A DNA stretch of 64,000 bases. Source: Planctomycetaceae bacterium (GTDB lineage: Bacteria > Planctomycetota > Planctomycetia > Planctomycetales > Planctomycetaceae). Position 1 is the first letter of the stretch, and each line of letters begins with the position of its first letter. Position numbers and translations under genes: made by a program. Below the pieces are notes generated by a model, which saw only the letters and a list, made by a program, of their open reading frames with translations, searched no databases and was not told the origin of the DNA. Location of the stretch: positions 174,562 through 238,561 of the forward strand of contig JAHBXV010000003.1 in NCBI GenBank assembly GCA_019636285.1. The letters are read 5' to 3'. Positions 35,634 to 44,061 of the stretch are shown one piece after another.

Positions 35634-38600
35634 CTACTCGCGAGTCACGAATTCATCCAGGTTCAACAAGATTCTGAGCGTCGCCACCCAGGCCGCGTTT
35701 TCTCCGACTTCGACCCCAACAGCCGGATGTTCACCCACAGCCGCTACCGCGGCTTCCGGATGCTGGCGGTATTCGTCTCTCGACTCCTTCAACAGAACAT
35801 TGAGGGCCGCGAGTTCGTCATCGCTGGGAGGACGAGCAACGCAAACACGCCAGGCTTGCGAGAGCCGTTCGGCATCGGTCGAGTCCATTCCGAGCACTCT
35901 TTGCGCGAATGCCTGCGAGGCTTCGCGATGCGCCTCGTTATTCAACAGCAACAGCGCCTGCAGTGGAGTGTTGGAAACCGTTCTCGCCACGCACGTCAGG
36001 TTCGCGTCCGGCGAGTCGAACGTCATCAGGCTGGGATGAGGCACCGTTCGCTTAAAAAACGTATACATGCCTCGGCGATAGCGATCTTCGCCCGTGCTGT
36101 TCTTCCACGAGAAATTGTTGGCATAGCTGAGGGCCGCCAGGTCTTCGGGCATCGGCGGAAAGACGCTCGGCCCGCCGATCTTCGGAGACAACAGCCCACT
36201 GACCGCAAGGCTCAGATCGCGGAGAACCTCTGCTTCCACACGAAAGCGGTTCTGCCGGGCCAGCCAGACATTGAGCGGATCGCGCTCCGCGAGTTCTGGC
36301 CGATGTCGCGACGATTGCCGATAGGTGGCCGAATTCACGATCGCACGAATCAAGTCCTTGCGGCTCCAGTGCAGATTCGTTCGGAACTCGTCCGCGAGCC
36401 AATCGAGCAACTCGGGATGGCTCGGCGATTCACCCCGCAGTCCAAAATCGTTCATCGTGCGGACGAAGCCTTCGCCAAACAGATGCTTCCAGACATGGTT
36501 CACTGCAACGCGCGCTGTTAAGGGGTGATCCCGCGCGACCAGCCAGTTGGCGAGATCCAGCCGATCAGCCACCGCGCCGCGCGGTTGAAAGTCGCCTAGA
36601 ATGGCGGGCGTCGACGCGTTGACAAGATCCTTCGGCGTCTGAAAGTCCCCGCGATCGAAGACATGCGTCTCCCGCGATCGTAGTGCCGACGATAACGTCC
36701 GGGCCGGCAGAGACTGCACCCGATGGTGGTTCCGCAGTTCAGCCAGTTCCCCGTTCAGTTTTGCGATTTCCTCATCTGGCTGAACACGGGTGACAAAATA
36801 GTCGAACAGCTTGGCCTGCACGGCTGCCACTCGCTTTTCCGGGTACATCTCCAGCGCGTCGGCAATGTCGGCTCGCTCGTATTGCAGCCCACGTTCATCG
36901 CCGTCAAGCAGGGTCAGCCGAAACTTGCCCAGCACATGCTGACCGCCATGATTCTGTTCCAGGACGATCCGCAGAGTCTCATCCGGCGCGATCAGCAACC
37001 GTCCCACCGTCCGCGCCTGCCACCACTGCTGCTGACCGGTCTTCGGGGCGATGGCCCACCCCGTCTTGGGAGCCGGTGACGCCGCAAGCGGGGCATCGGC
37101 CGGAAACTTGGCCTGGGTAAAGCTTGCCGCCGCGCGATGCAAGGCGATCGGTCGTTCGCTGCCGTCGGGGCTGACGAGAAATGCCCGAACGCTCGTGAAC
37201 ACAAAGTTCCCATTGGGGGCAAGCCCCGGCCCCTTTTGAGGCAGCGAATCATCGGCAAGTGCCCAGATTTTCAGGCCCGTGATGCTGGAGCGTTCCGGCT
37301 TGATCCGCAAATCGTAGGTGTCGGTGGCAGGAACCTCTTCCTTGGCCCGGGCTTCCCGGACCACCGTCGAGGCCGCGACGATCTCGAGTCGTCCTGTCTG
37401 GGAAGTGGCGACTTCAACGAGCGCATCATGCTCGGCCAGTGGCTCGGCCGGCTGCGCCATGATTTCGTCACGCGCGGCGACTTCCCAGGCCCGTTCTTCG
37501 TCCGAGAGTTCCCGCATCCGCCGGTCCAACGCCGTCTGCAACGGGCTCGCCGCGCGATCATATTCTTCCCGATCGGTCGCCGAGACCGGCCAGTTGACCG
37601 ACGCCTCATCCGCGTTGTTGAAGAACGCGAACAGGCCATAATACTCGTGATGCGACAGCGGGTCGTATTTGTGGGTGTGACAACGGGCGCAGCCGACGGT
37701 CAGCCCCAACCACACGGTCCCCAGAGTCTCGGTCCGATCGAACACGGCCGCGACGCGATACTCTTCCTGATCGACGCCTCCCTCTTCGTTCGTCAACGTC
37801 TGCCGGTTGAACGCCGTCGCCAGACGCTGACTCAACATGGCCTCCGGCAGGAGATCCCCGGCAAGCTGCTCAACGGTAAAGCGGTCATAGGGCAGATCGC
37901 GATTGATCGCGTCAATCACCCAGTCGCGGTACAGGTAAGCATCCGGCCGCGCGCGATCCTTTTCGAAGCCATCCGAATCCGCATACCGCGCCAGGTCGAG
38001 CCAGTGTCGCCCCCACCGTTCCCCGAAGTGCGGTGAAGCCAACAGGCGTTCGACCACGACCTGATAGGCATTCGGCGACTGATCGTTCACGAACGCATCG
38101 ACCTCCTCGACAGAGGGCGGCAGGCCAACGAGGTCATACGACAACCGGCGAATCAATGTGTAACGATCGGCCTCCGGCGAAGGCGTTACACCTTCAGCTT
38201 CCAACTTCGCGAGGACGAAGCGATCAATTTCGTGACGAATCCAGGACGTCTCCCGAACTTCTGGAGGAGACCTGCGAACGACTGGCTCAAAGGCCCAATG
38301 CTGTCCCCATTTCGCTCCTTCCCGGATCCATCGCTCCAGCAGGCGAACTTCCGCGGTCGTCAGCGACTTTTTGCCCTCCGGCGGCATGCGTTCGGCGGGA
38401 TCAGCCGACCGAATTCGCCGCAGCATCTCGCTTTCATCCGGCTGATCGGGAATCAACCGCGGATGGCCTGATTCGCCCGATTCGAGTGCCGCTTCGCGCG
38501 ATGTGAGGCGAAAACCACCCTCAGGCTTCTCCGCTCCGTGACATTCCAGGCAATGCTCGGCAAGAATCGGCCGAATGTCGCGAGAAAACTGAATTGCGGA

Positions 38601-38678
38601 GGGCTCTTCCGCCAATGCGACCGCCCCCGCGACCAACAGACTCGCCGACAAACCAACACGCAGAACAGACCGCAGCAT
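35634..38678 (-). CDS. DUF1549/DUF1553 planctomycete cytochrome c-type protein
   Basis: A 1014-residue exported protein. ATG 38678 gives a signal peptide ending near VALAEEP. The PSCyt1 domain follows (RDIRPILAEHCLECHG, heme motif CLECH), then DUF1549 (FVLAKLEAEGVTPSPEADR; second cysteine motif CARCHTHKYDPLSHHEYYG), a beta-rich insertion (about 410-600), a predicted helical linker, and DUF1553 from about 690 (VAVNHVWKHLFGEGFVRT) to the end. It has the same domain order as the 18.3 kb protein but a clearly diverged sequence. It is the first gene of a minus-strand series running through two DUF1501 genes and the WD40 gene. Confidence 0.94.
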   Translation of the reverse strand: MLRSVLRVGLSASLLVAGAVALAEEPSAIQFSRDIRPILAEHCLECHGAEKPEGGFRLTSREAALESGESGHPRLIPDQPDESEMLRRIRSADPAERMPPEGKKSLTTAEVRLLERWIREGAKWGQHWAFEPVVRRSPPEVRETSWIRHEIDRFVLAKLEAEGVTPSPEADRYTLIRRLSYDLVGLPPSVEEVDAFVNDQSPNAYQVVVERLLASPHFGERWGRHWLDLARYADSDGFEKDRARPDAYLYRDWVIDAINRDLPYDRFTVEQLAGDLLPEAMLSQRLATAFNRQTLTNEEGGVDQEEYRVAAVFDRTETLGTVWLGLTVGCARCHTHKYDPLSHHEYYGLFAFFNNADEASVNWPVSATDREEYDRAASPLQTALDRRMRELSDEERAWEVAARDEIMAQPAEPLAEHDALVEVATSQTGRLEIVAASTVVREARAKEEVPATDTYDLRIKPERSSITGLKIWALADDSLPQKGPGLAPNGNFVFTSVRAFLVSPDGSERPIALHRAAASFTQAKFPADAPLAASPAPKTGWAIAPKTGQQQWWQARTVGRLLIAPDETLRIVLEQNHGGQHVLGKFRLTLLDGDERGLQYERADIADALEMYPEKRVAAVQAKLFDYFVTRVQPDEEIAKLNGELAELRNHHRVQSLPARTLSSALRSRETHVFDRGDFQTPKDLVNASTPAILGDFQPRGAVADRLDLANWLVARDHPLTARVAVNHVWKHLFGEGFVRTMNDFGLRGESPSHPELLDWLADEFRTNLHWSRKDLIRAIVNSATYRQSSRHRPELAERDPLNVWLARQNRFRVEAEVLRDLSLAVSGLLSPKIGGPSVFPPMPEDLAALSYANNFSWKNSTGEDRYRRGMYTFFKRTVPHPSLMTFDSPDANLTCVARTVSNTPLQALLLLNNEAHREASQAFAQRVLGMDSTDAERLSQAWRVCVARPPSDDELAALNVLLKESRDEYRQHPEAAVAAVGEHPAVGVEVGENAAWVATLRILLNLDEFVTRE

Positions 38679-38781
38679 GGATCATCTCGCATAAAGGAAC
38701 CTTTACGCGATTATCGCCTTCGATCACACTTCGACGCAATGCTGTGCCGATTGGGTGGAAGCAACCGTCTCCCCTCGTCGA

Positions 38782-39888
38782 CTACGTCTTTTGGGGATTC
38801 AGCCCCACCACTTCCGGAGTCTTAACCGGCTCGGCGGACTCGGGTGATTCGAGTTTGAGATCGAGAAACACATCGATCTGTTGACCCACATAGACTTCCG
38901 GTTTGCCGCGGAGCGCGTAGATCACCTGCAGAACCCGTGTGTCGACCCGTTCGTTGCCGGAATTCGTCAACGATTTTTTCGGCTCGGCGAACGGCTCGAT
39001 CCGCACGAAGTCGAGTGCCAGGGAGTCCTCGGCATTCCCTCGTACGAAGCCTTTTCCGGGCAGCCCCGGTCGAAAGCGGGTCAAGTCCTGCTCGTCGATG
39101 TCCACCCGCACATGCAACTGCTCGATGTCGCCCATCACGATCAGCGTCAACCCCGGCTGCGCGCCGACATACTCGCCCGGCCGGACATTCACCTTCAGAA
39201 TTGTCCCGCGAATGGGAGACCGGACGACCAGACGGTCGATCTCGACTTCCGCCTGTTTGCCCGCCTGTTCGGCACGCGTCAATTCCGCGGCGGCGATCTG
39301 GATTTCGTTCGCCCAGGCCCCCGCCTTCAATCGGGCATCCTCGGCCTCTGCCAGCGCGAGCTCGGCTTCCGCCGCCTCCATCGACAATCGTTTCTGAATG
39401 AGATCCTGATCGGGCAGCACCTTCTTCGCCACCAGTTCGCTCGTCCGTGTCCAATCGTCGCGACGGGCCTGAAGTTCCGCGTTGGCTCTCGCCACGCGGG
39501 CTTCGCTGGGAGGAATATCTTCCTGCCGTGGCATGCTCTTCCACCGCCCTAATTGCGCGCCGGCCAACTGCACGTTTGCCCGCTGAACCTCGAGTTCAGC
39601 CTTTTGCGACCGGTCGTCCAGCCGGAACAACGGGTCGCCTTTCTCCACGAGATCGCCCACCTTGACGTTAACCTCGGCCACCGTTCCCGGCACGGGGGCA
39701 GCGACATGAATGTTCTCGGAACGCGGCTCGATAATTCCTGCCCCGGCAATGGTCGCCAGGTAGGGCGATCGGGCGGGCATGACCGGCGGCTGAACCGCGG
39801 GAACCGGCTGATGGGTTTTCACCAGGTGCCACCCCATGAACGTCAACGCAATCATCGAGATCGCGGGAAGAATCAGGCTGCGGTTCAC
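38782..39888 (-). CDS. HlyD-family periplasmic adaptor of an ABC exporter
   Basis: A membrane-fusion (adaptor) protein of about 368 residues. An N-terminal anchor helix is followed by a lipoyl-like half (VAAPVPGTVAEVNVKVGDLVEKGDPLFRLDD), a long alpha-helical hairpin rich in Ala, Glu and Arg (about 95-210), the second lipoyl half (VVRSPIRGTILKVNVRPGEYV) and a beta-barrel part. GTG 39888 is preferred because AGGA lies upstream and it gives a normal N-terminus; TTG 39918 is in frame but less likely. With the ABC ATPase and FtsX-like permease upstream it matches the DevB-DevC-DevA type of exporter known from cyanobacteria. Its substrate cannot be told. Confidence 0.9.
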   Translation of the reverse strand: MNRSLILPAISMIALTFMGWHLVKTHQPVPAVQPPVMPARSPYLATIAGAGIIEPRSENIHVAAPVPGTVAEVNVKVGDLVEKGDPLFRLDDRSQKAELEVQRANVQLAGAQLGRWKSMPRQEDIPPSEARVARANAELQARRDDWTRTSELVAKKVLPDQDLIQKRLSMEAAEAELALAEAEDARLKAGAWANEIQIAAAELTRAEQAGKQAEVEIDRLVVRSPIRGTILKVNVRPGEYVGAQPGLTLIVMGDIEQLHVRVDIDEQDLTRFRPGLPGKGFVRGNAEDSLALDFVRIEPFAEPKKSLTNSGNERVDTRVLQVIYALRGKPEVYVGQQIDVFLDLKLESPESAEPVKTPEVVGLNPQKT

Positions 39889-39960
39889 GATCACGGTTCC
39901 TGGCAGGGGAGACGGCAAAGTCTTGTGCCGCGGTCCACTTTGACTTCTTACGATGCAGCC

Positions 39961-40761
39961 TTATTGCGTGGCTGCTGAATGTTTTGCGAATTCGGCCTGA
40001 CTGGAGACCGACACGACCTTTCCATCGGCCATCTCAATCAACCTGTCGCCAAAGTTAAAGATGCGATGATCGTGGGTCACCACGATCACCGCGCGATCGG
40101 GTTCGACAACCACGTTCTTGATGAGCGCCATCACCGTCTGGCCCGAATGGGCATCGAGCGCGGCTGTCGGTTCATCGCACACCAGCAATCGCGGTTCGTG
40201 AACCAAGGCCCGCGCGATTGCAACTCTCTGCTGTTGCCCTCCCGAGAGTTGCGTCGGTAGTTGGCTGCGACGATTCGACATGTTGACGCGGTCCAGCATC
40301 TCTTCCGCACGACTGATCGCCACAGACCGCGCCACACCCTGAATCATCAGCGGGACCGCAACGTTCTCGGCAGCCGTCAGAGATGGCAACAGATTGTATT
40401 GCTGAAAAACAAATCCCACGTTTTGAGCGCGAAACTGGACCAGCCGTCGACCTCGCAGTTGTGATTGCGGCGTGCCAAATAACGTCACATCGCCAGACGT
40501 CGGAGTCAGCAGCCCCGCGATGATCGAAATGAGGGTTGTTTTCCCGCAACCGCTCGGCCCCACCAGCAGGGTCATCTCCCCGGCACGAATGTCGACGGTG
40601 ATCTCGCTGAGCGCGACGACCTTCGTTTCGCCGTCGCCGAAAACCTTTGTCAGGTTTTCGCACGTGACGGCGATCGAGACACCCGACGACGCAGCCTCCG
40701 CCTCATTCCCTCGCGAGGGATGGGCAATCGACCGTGTCGAGCTGTTTGACTCGCCCGTCAT
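39961..40761 (-). CDS. ABC transporter ATP-binding protein, LolD/MacB/DevA type
   Basis: A 266-residue ATPase. Walker A GPSGCGKTT is near residue 70, the signature LSGGQQQRVAIARAL near 170, Walker B LLVCDEPTAALD follows it and the switch histidine is in VVTHDHRIF. A polar, unconserved tail of about 25 residues precedes the domain. It resembles ATPases serving FtsX-like permeases. It is separated from the permease gene by 352 bases of repeat-containing non-coding DNA, unusual inside an operon of this kind, and is followed at 72 bases by the HlyD gene. Confidence 0.93.
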   Translation of the reverse strand: MTGESNSSTRSIAHPSRGNEAEAASSGVSIAVTCENLTKVFGDGETKVVALSEITVDIRAGEMTLLVGPSGCGKTTLISIIAGLLTPTSGDVTLFGTPQSQLRGRRLVQFRAQNVGFVFQQYNLLPSLTAAENVAVPLMIQGVARSVAISRAEEMLDRVNMSNRRSQLPTQLSGGQQQRVAIARALVHEPRLLVCDEPTAALDAHSGQTVMALIKNVVVEPDRAVIVVTHDHRIFNFGDRLIEMADGKVVSVSSQAEFAKHSAATQ

Positions 40762-40851
40762 GAATTCTCACAGTCCCGGCATGATCCACAGGCGTACGGA
40801 ATAATGATTCGCCGTCAGACCCCTGCTGCTCTGTCACGGTTCAATCTTCGT

Positions 40852-40872
40852 GTGCCACTGGCTCCGCCAGTG
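40852..40872. repeat. Dispersed palindromic repeat element, copy 2 (half element)
   Basis: GTGCCACTGGCTCCGCCAGTG again, preceded by CTGCTCTGTCACGGTT at about 40826-40841, which nearly matches the flank of copy 1 at about 35508. The right half is not the inverted unit. Instead a CCCAGGCTCCGCCTCG segment follows, as in the 13.5 kb repeat, making this a composite. It lies in the 352-base gap (40762-41113) between the ABC ATPase and permease genes. Apart from this and the element at 41020-41085 I see nothing in that gap. Confidence 0.65.
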
Positions 40873-41019
40873 TGCCTTCTCGTTCCCAGGCTCCGCCTCG
40901 TCTTCACTCGCGTGGCACGCCCTGAAGGCTTTGCATAAGGGCGTGGAATCTGTCAATTCACCAAGCCCATCGAAGACTCAGGGGTATGCCACCCCATCTT
41001 GGTGTTTGGAACCTCTAAC

Positions 41020-41085
41020 ACAACCGGTTGTGCCTGTCAGAAACATGTCAAAATCCAAGCAAACAACTCATTGCACAGAGGTTGT
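41020..41085. repeat. 66-base element with terminal inverted repeats, copy A
   Basis: It starts with ACAACCGGTTGTGC and ends with GCACAGAGGTTGT, imperfect terminal inverted repeats of about 13 bases. The interior contains GTCAGAAACA. A second copy of nearly the same length and the same ends is at 53358-53422. It lies between the stop of the permease gene (41114) and the start of the ABC ATPase gene. The structure is MITE-like, with no coding capacity. Confidence 0.6.
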
Positions 41086-41113
41086 CTTAGAGTCTCTTAA
41101 CGGTGACAAAGCA

Positions 41114-42253
41114 CTATCCTCGAAAGACGATTGCCGGTTCCAGCACCAGCACGCGTCGCAGACTGATGAAACTGGCCACGACGATAATCACCGACACAGC
41201 GCCAAACGTGAGCAGCGCGACCTGCCAGGGAAGGTAGAAGCCAGCCAGCGCGGTAATGTCTCTCGTCAACTCGAAAAACAGAGCCGTTGTTCCAATTCCA
41301 AGCCCATAGCCGATCAGCCCGACAATGGAAGCCTGCATCAGCACCATCAATGTCAGCCGGCCATTGCTGACTCCCATGGCCTTCAGCGCGCCGAATTGCT
41401 TCAGGTTTTCGATCGTGAAGAGGTAGAACGTCTGTCCCGCAATCGCCGTACCGACAATAAAGCCAAGAGTGATCGTAATGCCGAAGTTCACCGGAATGCC
41501 GGTATGTTTCAGGTAGTAATTGATGACCGTCCACATGAATTCGTCGCGAGAACTCGCCATCAGCCCGGTCTGCTCCCGGATTCGGCGACAAACCTCGGGT
41601 ACCGAAAGATCCGCCTGCGGTTCGACCAGAACGAACGACATCACGTTTCGTTCCCCCGCGACATACCGAACAGCATTGCTGTAGCGCGTAAAAACCAGCG
41701 GAAATGTCTGAAACGGAGGCATCGCTTCACAGATGCCGACAATCACCGCCCGCCGATCGTTCATTTCCAGTTCGCGGCCCAGTCGAATCGGCTCGTCTCC
41801 CCAGAGATATTCGTAGCCCGCCTTGTCGATGATGATGGCATCGGGACGCCGCAGGTCCGCCAGCGATCCGGCGATCATCGTCACCGGCCCGCCGACGAGA
41901 GTGTCGTCATCGACCCCCAACATGAACACCTGGCGAAAATGCCCCGTTTCAATCTTCGCCCGGCCCAGGCTCTTGAAGTACCTCACCGCCCAGGCCACGC
42001 CCGGGACTCCCCGGATCCGCGCCAGATCGCTGTCCGGCAACGGCTTGATTTCGTCGGCATTCTGCATGTACGGGTCCATCACCCAGATTCGGGCGTCCCG
42101 AACATTCAGCACCGCATGCGCTGTCCGCTGCATCAGGCCCACGAAGATGGCGGTCTGCTGCGAAATCAGCAGCACGCCAAAGGCCACTCCGAAGACCGTG
42201 CCGAAGTACTTCGCCGAGTCACCCGTCAGCATCTTCCAGGCGATCCAGTTCAT
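41114..42253 (-). CDS. ABC transporter permease, FtsX/DevC type
   Basis: A 379-residue permease: one N-terminal helix (FGVAFGVLLISQQTAIFVG), a large extracytoplasmic domain of about 220 residues, and three C-terminal helices as in FtsX/MacB/DevC proteins. The last cytoplasmic segment is FISLRRVLVLEPAIVFRG, the typical L-EPA-VFR ending. Its ATG overlaps the TGA of the TetR gene (42250-42253), so regulator and transporter are translationally coupled. It works with the ATPase at 39961-40761 and the HlyD adaptor. The substrate is not indicated by the sequence. Confidence 0.92.
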   Translation of the reverse strand: MNWIAWKMLTGDSAKYFGTVFGVAFGVLLISQQTAIFVGLMQRTAHAVLNVRDARIWVMDPYMQNADEIKPLPDSDLARIRGVPGVAWAVRYFKSLGRAKIETGHFRQVFMLGVDDDTLVGGPVTMIAGSLADLRRPDAIIIDKAGYEYLWGDEPIRLGRELEMNDRRAVIVGICEAMPPFQTFPLVFTRYSNAVRYVAGERNVMSFVLVEPQADLSVPEVCRRIREQTGLMASSRDEFMWTVINYYLKHTGIPVNFGITITLGFIVGTAIAGQTFYLFTIENLKQFGALKAMGVSNGRLTLMVLMQASIVGLIGYGLGIGTTALFFELTRDITALAGFYLPWQVALLTFGAVSVIIVVASFISLRRVLVLEPAIVFRG

Positions 42254-42870
42254 GGAGACGACTCCCCAGCCGGACGCCCCATCGCCGCGAGCGAAAACCG
42301 TGTCACGTGAGCCGCGAGCGCCTCGACATTCAGAGTCTCATAGGCGGCCTGGCCGATCAGCAGCCGGATAATCGGCTGATGGACGTAGTAAAACAGAACC
42401 TGCCCCACGATGCTGAAGCCGATCGGCCAGCGATCGTCTTCGGTGAGCCCCGGCGTCAGGTCGTTCAGAATGGCCTTGAGCTGCTCCGCCATCGGGCGGA
42501 TGTAATCTTCCACCACGGCTTCGCACGCCTCGGTGGGCCGCGCCAGTTCGCGCAGCATCAGCTCCAAATGCCAGCTCGGCCGATTCGAGGCCAGCATCGT
42601 CTCGAACATCAGCCGAATATACTGATGCAGCCGCTGCTCGGGCGTGAGTTCCCCAGACCAGCGCGGCAATTTGAGCTGCATCGTCTGCGCGCATTGGGCC
42701 TCGCGGACGGCCGCGACATAGAGCTGTCGCTTCTCGCCGAAGTGATAATTCACCGCCGCGATGTTCGCGTTCGCCCGCTGGCAGATCTCGCGAACGCTCG
42801 CCGCCTCGTACCCCTTCTCGGCGAAGATGGCACCCGCAGCATCGAGGAGGCGACTCTTGGTATCGTCCAC
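42250..42870 (-). CDS. TetR-family regulator with CerR-type C-terminal domain
   Basis: About 206 residues. The N-terminal helix-turn-helix is clear: TKSRLLDAAGAIFAEKGYEAASVREICQRA, then NIAAVNYHFGEKRQLY. The C-terminal part resembles the CerR (DUF1956) ligand-binding domain with the ending HVTRFSLAAMG. GTG 42870 is chosen as start: GGGGAG precedes it by nine bases, the protein then begins with the usual DDTKSRLL, and the upstream in-frame ATG at 42927 would place the promoter and operator inside the coding sequence. It is the first gene of the regulator-permease-ATPase-adaptor operon and very probably represses it. Confidence 0.9.
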   Translation of the reverse strand: MDDTKSRLLDAAGAIFAEKGYEAASVREICQRANANIAAVNYHFGEKRQLYVAAVREAQCAQTMQLKLPRWSGELTPEQRLHQYIRLMFETMLASNRPSWHLELMLRELARPTEACEAVVEDYIRPMAEQLKAILNDLTPGLTEDDRWPIGFSIVGQVLFYYVHQPIIRLLIGQAAYETLNVEALAAHVTRFSLAAMGRPAGESSP

Positions 42871-42886
42871 GCGCGGGGACTCCCCG

Positions 42887-42934
42887 TGAAACAATTGTTT
42901 CAAACAATCGTATGACAGGATGGTCAAATGTCAA
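42887..42934 (-). promoter_or_regulatory. Promoter and palindromic operator of the TetR-ABC operon
   Basis: On the minus strand TTGACA (42934-42929), 16 bases, then TACGAT (42912-42907) form a good sigma-70 promoter. Four bases further on lies the perfect 16-base palindrome TGAAACAATTGTTTCA (42902-42887), covering the expected transcription start and ending 16 bases before the GTG of the TetR gene. This layout is typical of an autoregulating repressor. The rest of the gap to 43245, about 310 bases, shows no gene; an AGGAGG at 43151-43156 has no start codon at useful distance. Confidence 0.75.
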
Positions 42935-43245
42935 GACTGAGCGATCTCGGGCAAATGGACCAGAATCGGTCAACACGCAAGCCAGGATCTGCTCGATGCC
43001 CCCGTGATGGACCAATCGAAAAGACATAAAGACTTTTGTTGTTGAAACTTGAGACGCGGAACGCACGGACGACTCAACACCGTGGACCTGCGTCTTTTCT
43101 GCCGATTCGACTGAGAAACATGAACCGACTGAAGCGATTGTGCCGATTTTAGGAGGGGGTCTCGGGCAGGATCGTCGTGGCGATCTTTGCTCCGTGGGCG
43201 GTTCGTTCGGTGACCCGTTTGGCCAATAGCGGACGAGGATTGGGA

Positions 43246-43956
43246 ATGAGTCCCTGTTCCGGATGCCATGCCGGCTGCTGCCGCTCGTTCGCCATTCCGG
43301 TGACCGGCGCCGACATTCTGCGCATTGCCCGCTCGGAGTCGCTGAGCTTCTGGGACTTCGTCGTCCGGTGGGAGGATTCCTCCGGCTCGATCGCGGGGAA
43401 CTATGTCCCTCACTTCTACTTCGCCGACGAACCGCGAACGCCGTTCGCGATCTGCCTGAAACAGGTGGAAAGCCAGCAATTTTCCGGCACGCGGCGCTGC
43501 CGTTTTCTCGACGAATCCGCTCCCGAACCCGGAAAGCCCTTCGGAACAGCCCGTTGCGGCATCTACGGCTCGCGCCCCTCTGCCTGCCGCGTCTTTCCGA
43601 CTCGCTTTGAATCGAACTCGCCGCTGGTCGTTCTCAACCAGGTGCCCGAACGCGCGTTGCCGGAATCGGCTGGAGCCATCTATCAGCTCTGTCCGCGCGA
43701 ATGGACGCCCCAGGACGTCGATGTCATCGACGGTCCGCAGGATCTGGCCGTCGCACGGTATGAAGCCGATTTCTTTCAGCAGGTCGCCGCCGTCTGGAAT
43801 CGCCAGGTTCTGGACTGGAAGCTCTTCCCCGATTTCCTCCAAGCCGTCTACTCGGAACGCGTCCGCCAGGCAAAACCGGCTCAGTCGCTGGAAGAAGTCC
43901 GCGAAACGCTCCCCTTCGCGGCTCCGGCCGCCAAGCCACGGCGACGCGCTGCGTGA
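43246..43956 (+). CDS. YkgJ-family cysteine-cluster protein
   Basis: About 236 residues. An N-terminal CSGCHAGCC cluster is followed by single cysteines in AICLKQ and RRCRFLD, and by the signature RCGIYGSRPSACRVFPTRF. This arrangement defines the YkgJ/zinc- or iron-chelating (UPF0153-like) family, whose members probably bind an Fe-S cluster or metal; the biochemical role is unknown. ATG 43246 starts directly before the first cysteine group. GTG 43177, with AGGA five bases upstream, is an alternative that would add 23 residues. It is divergent from the TetR operon and precedes epmA by 105 bases. Confidence 0.88.
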   Translation: MSPCSGCHAGCCRSFAIPVTGADILRIARSESLSFWDFVVRWEDSSGSIAGNYVPHFYFADEPRTPFAICLKQVESQQFSGTRRCRFLDESAPEPGKPFGTARCGIYGSRPSACRVFPTRFESNSPLVVLNQVPERALPESAGAIYQLCPREWTPQDVDVIDGPQDLAVARYEADFFQQVAAVWNRQVLDWKLFPDFLQAVYSERVRQAKPAQSLEEVRETLPFAAPAAKPRRRAA

Positions 43957-44061
43957 TAATCCGCCCCAAGCCGGCGCTACACGGGCCTGCTTTCGACTAT
44001 CATCCCTTCCGCATTCACGGAACAGCGATGATCGTCCAACGGGCACTCAGCAGGTCGCGCA

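Noticed and set aside
40850..42310. 486-residue plus-strand open frame
   Set aside because: It covers the FtsX-like permease in antisense and runs through the repeat-filled spacer; no domain is visible.
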